DNA of 64,000 nt, taken from Linepithema humile. Taxonomy: Eukaryota > Arthropoda > Insecta > Hymenoptera > Formicidae. The translations under genes were made by a program, and so were the position numbers. The notes under the pieces are model-generated. The model did not search any database. It worked only from the letters and a program-made list of their open reading frames with translations, and had not been told where the DNA came from. Where the stretch lies: NCBI RefSeq assembly GCF_040581485.1, contig NC_090128.1, forward strand, positions 46,840,931 through 46,904,930, written 5' to 3'. Below are positions 12,401 through 64,000 of the stretch, in pieces; position 1 is the stretch's first letter, and every line of letters starts with the position of its first letter.

Positions 12401-15400
12401 AACTATTGAGATGCCGCCAAAATTCAATATATTCTACTGATTAGTTGGGTAAATCTTTTTAAATCTATTAGTTGGTATTTTTTTTTAATTCTTAAATATA
12501 CAAAAATATTAGCCTTTCTTATTGCAATCAATTCTTTAAAAACTTAAAAATTGTAACATTCAAACATCTGAAATTAAGAAATGCGAAATTAATTTTACCC
12601 ATGCTAATGCTATTCTACGATGACTATTTGATCATCGTACGAGATGAGAATAAATAGATAATTTTCGTCGCTGTGCATCGATTTGACGCGAAGCCAAACA
12701 TTTGGGTTTTGTTTGCTGCGCTCCATTATTGATTTTGGTACAACACTGGTAATTCGGTGATATTAGAATACCACGAAGAAATTTAAATCAAAAATTGTAT
12801 CTTGATAATTTTTCAATATTCCTTCGAGCAAATTGCATACCACCGAAATGATCGAAAATCAAGAGAACAAGTTCTTTGGTACATTCGATGAATATTAAAA
12901 GTTTTACCGCATAAAAACATAGACTTGTTTCATACTAATCATTTTTCCTATTTTTCTGTGTGTAAAAGGTGAAAAGTGAAAGGTAAAAGTATAGAAATAA
13001 GTAAGAAACATAGTAACGTCAAATGGAGCGCAAAGCTGAAATAAAATCAAAAGCTGCGATCGTTAGTTAATTTTCCTTTGTAAGAAATGAAACCGAGATA
13101 ACATTGGCACAATCGCGTTTGACCCACATTTAATGGAACGACAACAACCTTGAATAAGTCGATAGAGTAGTGAATAACTGAACTGCCTCTGAAAGAAGCA
13201 AGATTGATTGCTTACAATCTTATTGATTGTGATTGCTTACAAAACGTTTAAAAATATCAATACAACGAACAAAGACGCCCACGCGAAACTTTGAAAACTT
13301 TTGCTCATGAGGTAACGATATTCTTTTCGTTATCTATGAATTCTCAATGACTTGTGTATTCAAATTATAAAAATTGAGATTTTTCTCTCATAGAACAAAA
13401 AATAAGTAATCTTTCTTGAAGTAAAAAATGAGATTGAGTATGATATAATAGATATTTTGCTAAATATCCAAAGATTAGATCAACAAAAATGATTAAAAGA
13501 TAGTAAAGATACAGATAGTGCGTAAAAATTCAATTAATCGTAATCCATAATGTCTGAATTTTTTTGTCACATTAAATACTGCATACATAAATAATTTATT
13601 AACTAAAATATTAATTCAAGAGGCATTGAACTAAATTTCATTAATGTGTGAATATAGTTAATGCATACATCAATAACATACATCGATGACAGTAAATAAC
13701 GAGACAGCAAAAGCTCGAATATAAACACAAATTAATCTTTGGCAGAGTCAGATAACATCTGGCGTGTGTGATGGCAAAAATTTGGAATCTATGTGGCTGT
13801 TCAACGTGCGACTATAATGCGAGAAGTGTCTCTATCTACGAATCTTTTTTGAATCTTTTTGCACCATTGTTCTCTCTCCTGATCAAACGCTAGACGATAA
13901 AATAGAATCAGCGATTCTTAAAGAAAAAGGCGACAGCATAGGCAAAAACAAAATATGTTCTGATGAAAGGATATACAAGAGAAAAAGGGTGGTCTTCTTC
14001 TCGCCTGCCGCTATGAAACAGCAATTTGTGCAATATTAAATATTTTTAGGTCTAAATTTGTGCTTTGTGGGCGTGTAAACATATATAAATATGGCATGAA
14101 TACGAATGCATACATTCACTCTGCTGTGATATTAGAGCGAATGCTTTATGCGAAATTCTTTTTGTAAGCCAGATTGCTCGATAATAATTAGTAAATAAAA
14201 ATCATTATCTTATTAAATTTACATCATCAACAATCACAATTGTTGCAAATTAATCATCAACTTTTAGATTGCAAACCGATAAAATACATTTTCAGCTCTT
14301 TCCGCTTGGTCGAGCGTAATCTTCGTCTGCATAATTATAATATTAACTGATTTACCTATGGGCGTGTCCCCGAAATCCGGGTACAGAGAAATAATTCGCT
14401 ATCTAGTTTCGGTCGATTAAGCAAATAAAGCAGTCGGCTGTTCTACCATGATATACTCGTACTATAATCATTAATCGCACATGGTTAGAAGTTAATAATT
14501 ATAATTTATATATATGTATATAAACCAGATAGAATATTTAATACCGTAGGATATAATTTTACAAACATTTTGCAATATAGAAATTAATATTTCGCATGAT
14601 ATAAATAAATTTCACTAAATTCTAAAACTTGCACAAATTTTATTTAATACAAATTACGTTTAACAAAATGCACTAAAACGCGGTGCAAAGGAATCGAATT
14701 CCGACCGATTGAGCAAATCGCTATTTATAATCGTACACTCTTCTGCGATGTAGATGCATTATTAATAAAAACAATGAATTTTTAGATGAATTTGCATTTG
14801 ATAGAAAATGCTGTAAAAATAATTAAGCAGAATAGTTGTATGTTTCACAGAATAGTTGTTAATCGCGCGAGATGTTCCATCAACCCCCAATTTACAAAGT
14901 TATTGTAGATCCGGCAAAGTAACTCTTAGGCTGCTTTTAATATCATCATTTCTCAGATTTCCCTGAAAATGCAATTAAAAGTACGGTGCTATTAATGAAA
15001 AATGGAGACATGGACGAAATTTACCGAGTGTATGCAAGTACAATGAAAGTGCAATGAAGTAGACGATCATAGATTATTAGCTCATCTACAATTAGAATAT
15101 AAAAGCGTATATACCCGGCAGAAAGTTTTTCAAAAATATTGTAATAAACTGAATATAATTACAAATGATTGCAAAAGATTGCATTTTAAAGCTTTATCTA
15201 TAAATTTGATTAATACTCGTGGCGAGTCTCTTGTAACTTTCCGCTATTCTGCTAGGTATTCTGCAGTCGAATTTCTCGATTTTGTTACAACACAAGGTGA
15301 GGGAAGATTAAAAAGCACTGACACTTGATTCGTTAACACTGCTTACGATCATCGAGAGCGACACGCGTAAGAGGTTATTAACTTATTACGTCGCGCTGAT

Positions 15401-16499
15401 AAATATAGGCGTCGAGGAAACGCAAGAAAACACAACACGATCTCTTGCGTCAGCTAGCCAGCTAGCTGAACCGAGTGTCTCTATTCTTTGTCACGACGCG
15501 TGCAACGATCATAGTCGATCAAAAGGCGAAACGTTGCTTGTTTTAGACGCTCATCGCGGTTCGTCTGTGAAATTTCGCGGAAATCCTCGCACGAGCGCTA
15601 TTACTCGGTAAATCTTTTGGAAAATGATTAAAAAAAACTAATTTGTTTATCAGATATCCGAAAAAAAACATGCAAGTGTCTTTAAGAGGATCTTTAATTA
15701 CTTCTTGTCACTAACATTGTTGGAAATATTTTTCTGGGAAATTAAAAAATCGCGTTTTAATCTCACAATCAGTGGATGCTATAGTTTTTTAAATAACAAA
15801 CTATACGTGCTTACGCGTCACTCGGCACGTTCCCAGACGCGATGGATCGTAGCGAGGATGATGACAATCCTTCGGAAGACAGTGGGTGTGTTACAACAGA
15901 GTGTTGACTGGTTTAAAACGCTCTTGACACACACACACACACACACACACAGACACACACACACAAAAGCTATTGGGATATGTAAATATTAGGAGAGGAA
16001 TATTCGCGATTTATCTTTTTTCAATGTTTGCATTCTTTCGTTTTTCGCAAAAGTGATAAAAATAGAATATATTGTCAAGTTATGTATTACCGGCCTTGCT
16101 CGTATGTGGGCTCGTATGTTATTGATATTAAATATATTTTTCTATTATTTAATTTCATTATATATTTATATGTATACATCTCAAAGTCTATAATGTTGGA
16201 ATGTTTTATTTTTGCCGGGAAATTTCTTCTCCAAAGAAAAGCAATAAAAATCGGTCGAAATATGTCGCTACAATTATTAAAAGGCATCGTAAACGCCAAA
16301 AATGTAAAATCTTTTAAAATAAAATAAATATAATAGAATCAATTGATTAAAATAAAGTTTCCTTCTATTATGCGTAGTATTTTTATAATTGTATCTTTAC
16401 ATAGTTATGCAAATATTCTTTTAACATGTTGTTTCGACGCTCTGTAAAATTGACTTTATTATTATTATTAAATTTATCTTTTCTTTCTTAATTTTGCAG
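9431..16499 (+). other. Probable first intron (or upstream flank) of the phosphatase gene
   Basis: AT-rich DNA without supportable genes. It ends with a good acceptor, a pyrimidine-rich run then TTTTGCAG at 16492-16499. Minor items are a 10-bp hairpin with a TCG loop at 10582-10604, an AT run at about 11079-11100, three near-tandem CTGCACCAAA units at about 11898-11930, and a CA repeat at about 15929-15965. Confidence 0.4.
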
Positions 16500-16502
16500 A
16501 AT

Positions 16503-57168
<40,666 letters not shown>

Positions 57169-57172
<4 letters not shown>

Positions 57173-57345
57173 GAAAGCGAGTTGAGGGACGAGCTGTGGT
57201 TCATTGAATTTGGTCGCGGGGCAGCGCTGCCGCTGACCCCGGAGGAGGCACCGGCGGACGGGGAACCGGTGGTGCCGTGCGCCCAAGGTCGCGTCATCGT
57301 GGAGACTGCGAGACCGGCACCGCCGCATTTCGCCACTTGCTCCAG
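57169..57345 (+). other. Candidate optional intron that removes the stop codon
   Basis: The phosphatase stop TGA (57170-57172) lies within GAA|GTGAGA, a good donor starting at 57169. An acceptor CATTTCGCCACTTGCTCCAG ends at 57345. Splicing 57168 to 57346 keeps the reading frame (GAG-AAC-TAT-CGG), removes the TGA and enters the downstream ORF, giving a 1,702-aa protein. The 177-nt segment is itself open in frame after the TGA and is GC-rich. That would be unusual for an intron of this gene and argues equally for readthrough. Confidence 0.4.
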
Positions 57346-60334
57346 CTATCGGAGGCCGCTTCTCAGTCGTACGTCAAACGAAGTCTCTGTCAGCGATGGA
57401 GCGGTACCATCGTCCAGCATCGGTGTATCGGAATATCAGCAGGAGCAACAACAGCCGCAACAGAAACAACAGCCGCAACAGCAGATCCTTGCCGGCGGCA
57501 AGGACGCTGTCAGCAAGAGCACGATGACATCGCAGAATCCTGCCGCGAGACCAGAGGATCTCGGCGTGACACCCTGGTACCTGGAGGACTATCCGACGAC
57601 GGATACCTCGCCGGGACCGATGGGCGATCGCAGCTCGTATCCCTCGTACTTGTACGCTGATGACAGAGATGGTAGACCGGATTTAAACTCGACGAGAAAC
57701 AGCAGCATCGAGAGCGAATTCCCAAAGTCGGCGACACCTATGCCTCGGAAAGCTTGCATGGATTTGAAGACCGCGATGGCACTCCTGGACGAGACCTGCC
57801 CGAACGTGGAACCAAGTCCGTCTCTCACTCCGAGAACACCCAGAACACCGCTCACGCCGTATTCGTCGCGGAGCAAGCGAGCCCGCTCCAAGAGCAGCGA
57901 TAACTCTTCCTATAGTAACGATCGGCTGAGCGATCGCTCATTCGACACCGCCAAAGATAAAGACAAGGAGAAGAAGAGACCGTTTCTCAGAAAAATTGGT
58001 ATCTCGAAGACGGAAGACCGACCGTTCCTGGCGAAATTCACGCCGAGAGTCATCGGCAAGCCTTATCTGGAGAAGATCGGACCTAGCAAAGCCATCGAGA
58101 GACCGTTCCTGGAGAAAATTGGCTCGTCCAAGACTCTGGACAAATTCATTTTCGATACGTCGCATAACGAACGCAGAAATCAAGTGAAGATCGAGACGAA
58201 GACGAATGACACAGTTAGGAATCACGCCGGCGTACAGAACAACGTTATACATGAGATTGATCGAGTTATTGCCAAAGAGAATGTTGAAAACACCGTTCGA
58301 AGGCCAACTTCTGTTCCAACCTCTCGTTTGGAACAAGTGCGCGAATCTTCGGTGCTCTCGCAAGCGACTGCGGCAACCTTCGAGAGAAGGCGTTCGGGCA
58401 AAGAATTTCTGCTCAAGATGTACTCCTTTGAAACGGAGGATCTGGAGTGCCCCGTTCCGTTGAAGGGGCATCGAGATCCGTTGCGCGGTTCTTCCCTCGA
58501 CGACGTGTTGGATTCAGGCCCGTGTTCATTGCCGACGGCAGAGAGCAACGACGAGCGAGCAGCATCGAAGCTGGAATTGCAGAACCGACCGACCAGCGTG
58601 GCCGCGGAATTGCTCAAGTGCCGAGTGACCACCAGTGAGGAGATCATATCCTCCTCGACCACGTGTCTGGATTCATCGGGTGAAATCAACAGTTGGAGCA
58701 ACTCGCCGCCAAGTGCAGCGCGAGCAGCACAGCGAGCGAAGAAGGAATCAGCCACTCCGATTCGTCGCAGGGTTCTCCAGGATTCCCGTGAGATTTTTCG
58801 TAGCGGTGGCAGCACGCCGAACTCGCCCACGAAAAGGCCCATTTCGAGCGTCTCTCCTGATCGCGATATCGAATCTGAATACAACACTCTGGAAAGAGGG
58901 ACGCTTTCCCCGATGAAAACCAGAAAATCCACCATTGAGGATATTAGGAAGGCGGCCGAGAATACGCATCGGTCCGTCAAATATAATCAATTCGAGAGAC
59001 GAGGCATCTCTTCCGACAATCTTTTGGCGAAGGACGCGCTTTCGTTTCCCTCTGTTTCACGAACTATAACAGATGACATCGGGAGAACGCGGGAGATCTC
59101 GTCGGAGGACTCGCTAGCGACACGTCGAGGTGTTCAAGAATACACAAAGGAAACGTTCAAACAGCTGCAGGATAAGTTCAAGCTGCAGGAGATATCCACG
59201 GAGAGTTACGCGGCTTTCAAACGGCGAACTCGAGCCGCTCATGGCGCGATAAGTCGACAGGAGAGATTGAACCTCCTACCGGCGGAAACCTGGACGACGA
59301 GCGCAGCGAGGTTGGAGAACGTCGCAACGATTGACACGAAACCGATTGCCACCGGAACTGCTGAGGATAAACGAGGTGAGGAGAGTCAGGAGAGCACGAC
59401 GAGGTCCGTGCTGAGGAAGCAAGAAGGGATCGATCATCCCAGCGATCACGAGTCGGATACGAACGCGTCCATCAGACGACCGAAGAGACGGATCTTTCAC
59501 GAGCCGTCGCAGGAGACTATGGATCTGCTAACTGAGTTGCGTAAGATCAAAAGTCTGTTGAAAACTCCATCGTGGGAGAAGGATCTGGATCTCGATCAGA
59601 AGCCGATACGGATGCCGAAGCGCATTCTACTGACGGACAAAGAGTTCTGTCTTTCGGTCGAGCGTGAGAATAGCGTACGACGTCCATCGAGAATGATCAA
59701 TTCGCTGGAGACTACGGAAGAGGGTAAAGTCACGTCGAATCGGGAGCAAGAGGCGACCAAAGAGAGTCAACAGCAGCTGACGGCGAGTAGTGAGACGAAA
59801 ACCGAGCAGAAATCACCCGGGCCAGCTCTCTTCGAGAAGAAATGTCTGTCGCTGGATTACGCCGACGAGGAGAAGCCTCAAAAGCCAGAAGCCAGAGCGA
59901 TCTCTTTGGCCTCCACGAGAGACTTGCCATTCGAACCTGAAGAGACCGACCATTATCCCACTCTCACGCTGATCTGTGACTCTAAAAGCTACTCTTCGGA
60001 CGTCTTCAGCTCCCCGTTTGAAGAGATGAGCAAGACAGATCAGATCGACGAACCGACGGGAAAGGAACAACCAAAGAAGCCCAGTCAGAATCATTGCGCC
60101 GAAGTGGACATCGCCATTCCCATCGATCAGCGGATCAACAAAGGAGATGTTCAAGGGCGAACTAGTGATCTTTACGAGATCATATCGCCCCGGTCGACGC
60201 CGTTTCGCGTTAAAAAGCGACTCGGCAAAATCTCCGTCGAGGAGACCGTCAAGCCGGAGAATTTCACCCTCGGTTCTAAGGTCGACTGCCGATCGGTCGT
60301 TGCCCAAAAACGTACTAAATGCTTCCCCTTGTAA
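57173..60334 (+). CDS. 1,053-codon open frame in frame with the phosphatase, after its TGA
   Basis: This frame continues directly from the phosphatase stop without another stop until the TAA at 60332-60334. It is GC-rich, unlike the surrounding introns. Residue numbers here start from the TTG codon at 57182. It encodes a low-complexity, probably disordered protein: a Q-rich stretch (about 86-102), Ser/Pro/Thr-rich segments with TP and SP sites (SLTPRTPRTPLTPYSSRSKR), four degenerate repeats of RPFLxKIGxSK (266-320), and charged Arg/Glu/Lys-rich segments to the end. It ends in RTKCFPL. I recognise no catalytic or binding domain. No ATG opens the frame. The first internal ATG is at 57524-57526. 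It could be a C-terminal extension of the phosphatase (by readthrough or optional splicing) or a separate product with unseen 5' exons. That it codes is well supported, but how it is expressed is not. Confidence 0.75.
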   Translation, partial: ESELRDELWFIEFGRGAALPLTPEEAPADGEPVVPCAQGRVIVETARPAPPHFATCSSYRRPLLSRTSNEVSVSDGAVPSSSIGVSEYQQEQQQPQQKQQPQQQILAGGKDAVSKSTMTSQNPAARPEDLGVTPWYLEDYPTTDTSPGPMGDRSSYPSYLYADDRDGRPDLNSTRNSSIESEFPKSATPMPRKACMDLKTAMALLDETCPNVEPSPSLTPRTPRTPLTPYSSRSKRARSKSSDNSSYSNDRLSDRSFDTAKDKDKEKKRPFLRKIGISKTEDRPFLAKFTPRVIGKPYLEKIGPSKAIERPFLEKIGSSKTLDKFIFDTSHNERRNQVKIETKTNDTVRNHAGVQNNVIHEIDRVIAKENVENTVRRPTSVPTSRLEQVRESSVLSQATAATFERRRSGKEFLLKMYSFETEDLECPVPLKGHRDPLRGSSLDDVLDSGPCSLPTAESNDERAASKLELQNRPTSVAAELLKCRVTTSEEIISSSTTCLDSSGEINSWSNSPPSAARAAQRAKKESATPIRRRVLQDSREIFRSGGSTPNSPTKRPISSVSPDRDIESEYNTLERGTLSPMKTRKSTIEDIRKAAENTHRSVKYNQFERRGISSDNLLAKDALSFPSVSRTITDDIGRTREISSEDSLATRRGVQEYTKETFKQLQDKFKLQEISTESYAAFKRRTRAAHGAISRQERLNLLPAETWTTSAARLENVATIDTKPIATGTAEDKRGEESQESTTRSVLRKQEGIDHPSDHESDTNASIRRPKRRIFHEPSQETMDLLTELRKIKSLLKTPSWEKDLDLDQKPIRMPKRILLTDKEFCLSVERENSVRRPSRMINSLETTEEGKVTSNREQEATKESQQQLTASSETKTEQKSPGPALFEKKCLSLDYADEEKPQKPEARAISLASTRDLPFEPEETDHYPTLTLICDSKSYSSDVFSSPFEEMSKTDQIDEPTGKEQPKKPSQNHCAEVDIAIPIDQRINKGDVQGRTSDLYEIISPRSTPFRVKKRLGKISVEETVKPENFTLGSKVDCRSVVAQKRTKCFPL

Positions 60335-60589
60335 CGCACGTCGATCTGCCCGTGGGCGAGACCTCCTCTGCGACGACGGCACTGGCTCGTGTTCGTATCG
60401 AAAGAGGATGGACGTGCAGGTCGCAGGATAATTGTGCAAACAATGCGCTAGTCACATTTTGCTTTAATCCTCTCGATATCGCATTAAATGAATACGAATA
60501 CGTACGCGTTTGCGCTAAATTTGCAATTTTTAACGAAATTTTTCATTTCAACGAAAGAAGACTTGGAATTTTGACAAAATGTTGCAAAT

Positions 60590-60595
60590 ATTAAA
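60590..60595 (+). terminator. Candidate polyadenylation signal
   Basis: ATTAAA lies about 256 nt after the TAA of the long frame, followed by AT-rich sequence and a small hairpin. It is the nearest common poly(A) hexamer variant in a sensible position, apart from a less well placed ATTAAA near 60483. An AATAAA near 61463 is a further option. Confidence 0.35.
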
Positions 60596-60606
60596 TACAA
60601 CATTAT

Positions 60607-60624
60607 ACACGGGTTAGCCCGTGT
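60607..60624 (+). other. 7-bp GC-rich hairpin after the poly(A) signal
   Basis: ACACGGG and CCCGTGT are perfectly inverted around a TTAG loop. The hairpin lies 12 nt after ATTAAA and may be part of the 3' processing region. Confidence 0.4.
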
Positions 60625-63022
60625 GAAGGATATCAAGATTCATAACAATTACTAATTTCCTGTTTTTCACACTTTCAAATGTTCTTGAAAACACAAAACT
60701 TTGCACGCGAAAAATATCTATTCAACACTTGTAATTTATTTTGTCATCAAGAAATTACTTTCTTCGTCATTGTTACGACATTTCGGACATTTTGTAGAAT
60801 TCAACACATAATGTCTCCGTTAGTGGTGACTGGTATAACTACACATTGATAAAAGAGATGAAAAAATTATACATCAAGTAATTATTGCAAACTGTCGATA
60901 TTGTATGCCATTCATATAAGAATTGAAAGGATTAAACCGATCATGTGATTCGTAATAATGGTTACGACCTACATCCGTCTTTTTTCGGTACGACCGTGGC
61001 ATTTCTTTAAGTTGCTTCCGAGATGAAGTAAACTGAGTAAGTATAGTAGCTGAAATTTCGTCAATAATTCACCTAGGTGAAAAAAGCGTTGTAGCGTTGT
61101 ACATGTTTTTCTTAATATGGTGTTTAATTTAAAAGTGACTTTGCACACTGTTTTAATTCTCAGTTAGTCGAAATTAAACGTGAATAATTAATTAATCGCG
61201 AACGGAGAGGTAGAATTCAGTTCTACTATTTTGTCCAAGTGTAGGGATAATACTGGCAGCTAAATGTAGCTTCCTAGTTTTTTAATTTTTTTTTTTCACA
61301 TTTTTGCAATTTTCTCAACAATGTTAACGGGTATAGGAGAGAATTGTGATAAAGATATAAAAGCATGAACGAAAAGAAGTTTGAAAGCATAGCAATATCA
61401 TTATCTAGCACAAATGTGCATGTCACATTATTTCGCTCTAGTGCATAATATAAAATAATCGAAAATAAAGAAGAATTGCTATAGATCAAGAATCTCTTGA
61501 TCGATGTGTTACTACTTTTCTCTTAGCCAAAAACGGAATGACGTTTCATCGAAAGTCTTGTACGATCTTTGACTATACGACTTTAAGAAGGTGGAGAAAA
61601 AGATGCAGAAGGAAGAACAGCAAAAAAATGTCATTAATCTTTAAAGAAAGAAAGATAAAAAACAATTTTGTAAAAGCAGAATCTGTCCAGCGTAGAGCCT
61701 AACTCCGGAGTTTTCGATGCAACAAGCGAGATTTGTAAAGCGCGAGAACTCTTATCGAAATATTCTAAAACGTATCCCGACCATTTTTTTACTCGACGTT
61801 TTCAAGGAAGGAGATGAAACGAAAACTTGATCTGGCGATAAAAACTTCACTCGCCGGTACACGTACTGGCCGACGTGTGAGGACAAACTATCCGGCAAAA
61901 ACCCTTCTGTCAAGCAGAGAGAGTGCCTTGTTCGTGGATATATATATTATTTAAACAAAGAGAGAACAAAACTGCGCAAAGAAATTGTAATCGACGATCT
62001 TGGTTTCGATTGCGCACCGGATTTTCCGAATGGGTCCACGGAGTCGCACTCTTGTCGAATGATGTCGCAATTGTTTCATTATTTCGTTCCTTTAGAAAAA
62101 AATTTCGTAAGATTTGCGAGACAGAATTAGTCGCGATCTTTACATTCGCGACTTTGCACACGTATGATTCGCAAACTTTTACTATGCAATTTTTAACGAA
62201 AACGCGTCGTATCTTCAATGTAACTTGTTCTTCAAAGACATTGACGGTTAATTAAAATTGATTGAAGAAAATTTAAGAGACCTATCGGGGTGAAATTCGG
62301 GAAAATATCTTGAATTCACGAGAGTGCAATTCCCATGCAAATGCGTTCGCCTATTAAGCATGTTCTTCGTTCAGCGCGGTATGTTTTAACAGCAGAAAAC
62401 ATATGTGTGTGATACAGATTAACCACGTTCCTCTTATAATTTTCTAGAGATAGATAGGATCGACAACGCACTAATATTGATTATACGGAAAGTACATAAT
62501 TTAAATATAGATAGATAGAATATATATATATATATATACATATATAAAGTACGCGCGTACCCCACTGCGCGTATTATACAAGTGAGTTATATTATTTCGG
62601 CGAGATATTTGCGCGGATATTTGTGCAACGCGTTTAACGATGTCAGTGCAGATTCTCCGACTCTACTCTTGCTCTACAGGCCATAAGTTTGTACTTTAAT
62701 AACATTGGTACTTTTCATAATCAATATTTATATAGATCGGAACTAGAGCATACAAGTTCGTGCAGAAGACACATATATGTGTGCGTGCTCTTATATGATT
62801 TAACACCCGCCTAAAATCTTTAGACTCTCCCTAAAATAAATCGCGTTTTATCTCAAATAAAATGTAATACCAAATGTTTGAAATAATCGAATTTTTTTTA
62901 TATATTATGTTCGCAGCTCAAAGATGCAAAAAGTATGTATATGTGGAGAAACTATTTGCATCTGGATTGGCGCTATATACACACGTCACTACATTCTATT
63001 AAAAATTAAAGATTAATACGAA

Positions 63023-63066
<44 letters not shown>

Positions 63067-64000
63067 CGCGCGCGTGCGCGTGCGCGCGCATGGATCCAAT
63101 AAGTGGTGAGATGTGCCAAACAAGAATACGATTTATTGTATGTTACCAAGTTACTTTTATATGCTATGCATTGCATATACCTACACTATCAAAAACTTCG
63201 ATAAATTTACATAACTAAGATGTAAAAATTATATGATAAATAAAGGAAATTGTATACTAATTGTAAGTGAATAGTATAAAATTTATGAAATTATGTAAAT
63301 TTACATTATATATTTAGTAAATTTCTGCTATTTATCGTGTAATTTTTACATCTTAATTGTGTAAATTTATCCATTTTTTTTACAACGTATATGTATGCGC
63401 GCGAATCACCGTTGTGCGAGCACAAATATATATACGTATATGTGTTATACGCGCGCATGTGTGTATGTGTATTTGTGTGGAACGAATGAGCGCGTGTATC
63501 TCTCTTTCGTTTGATGTACGTAGCGTATACACACGCAAGGTGAATCAAGGTATATTCATACAAGAGCATTAGGAATGTACGTGTATCGTATGCATACACT
63601 GACCTGGATATGTGGCACGAATGTACACACACGTCCATAATGGCATACGCATCGAGAAAGATCACGATCCGCTCCCCCCCCCCCTCCCCCCCGACTGTGC
63701 ACTTCAATTAATTCACTATGAATGAATACTATTAATACTCTGTTGACTATTAATAGTATAAATATAACAATGTCATCATGTGAGGTATAAAGTATAAATT
63801 GCATAAATGTGCGTATTGAGTAATGATTATTTTCTGTTTCACAAATAGGTTTAATTTGGAAAACTTATAGGAAAGAAAGACTTGTAAAATCTATTTTATT
63901 ATTTTCTTCATTATATTTTGCAATATATTTTCAATTTTTAATTTTATTGTATCAACATTTTTGATTGCTAATTTTTATTAGTTTTGACAAGTTAGCGATT
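60625..64000. other. Downstream region without supportable genes
   Basis: AT-rich DNA with only short frames on either strand. It carries TA runs at about 62520-62545, the GT/GC repeat at 63024-63091, and C runs at about 63673-63691. No exon, transposase or RNA gene could be recognised. Confidence 0.6.
63024..63091. repeat. Compound (GT)n(GC)n microsatellite
   Basis: About 17 GT units pass into an alternating CG/GC/GT stretch. Alternating purine-pyrimidine DNA of this kind can adopt the Z form, though no role is implied. Frames across it are artefacts. Confidence 0.9.

Noticed and set aside
57510..60439. Several antisense frames of 100-252 codons under the tail ORF
   Set aside because: They are shadows of a GC-rich coding frame. 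None shows a start context, repeat or domain of its own.

Overview
This window is a stretch of insect nuclear genome, most likely from a hymenopteran such as an ant. The evidence is spliced genes with GT-AG introns, AT-rich introns and intergenic DNA, very long dinucleotide repeats, mauritiana-type mariner and piggyBac-type transposon remnants, and a gene order with tens of kilobases of intron. No bacterial, CRISPR, rRNA or tRNA features were found. Species assignment is an inference.

Layout. Positions 1-510 hold a cluster of foldback (MITE-like) hairpins, one nested in another. Positions 638-3220 hold a complete eight-exon SNW1/SKIP (Drosophila Bx42) gene on the + strand, encoding 546 aa. 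Positions 3221-8400 are intergenic with small hairpins and a GC-rich patch. Positions 8400-9430 form a GC-rich, triplet-repeat-rich island that is the best candidate for the promoter and 5' exon of the second gene.

The second gene fills the rest. Thirteen coding exons between 16500 and 57172 (+ strand) join in phase to give a 707-aa tandem-domain protein tyrosine phosphatase. Its first coding exon is separated from the rest by a 30-kb intron. That intron carries a piggyBac-like MITE, two other foldback MITEs, a perfect 1,328-bp (GA)n tract and a graded CATC/TATC array. A later intron carries an internally deleted mariner. Both phosphatase domains look catalytically damaged. D1 keeps the CX5R cysteine and arginine but has lost the WPD aspartate. 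D2 has lost both the cysteine and the WPD aspartate.

The most striking observation is at the end of this gene. Its TGA stop (57170-57172) is followed, in the same frame and with no further stop, by 1,053 sense codons ending at a TAA at 60332-60334. This tail is GC-rich and disordered-looking, and it contains a degenerate four-copy protein repeat (RPFLxKIG). The TGA sits inside a good splice-donor sequence (GTGAGA), and an in-phase acceptor occurs at 57345. Either stop-codon readthrough or an optional 177-nt intron could therefore produce a phosphatase of about 1,700-1,760 aa with a very large C-terminal extension. Downstream of 60334 there are a possible polyadenylation signal, hairpins and simple repeats, but no further gene that can be supported.
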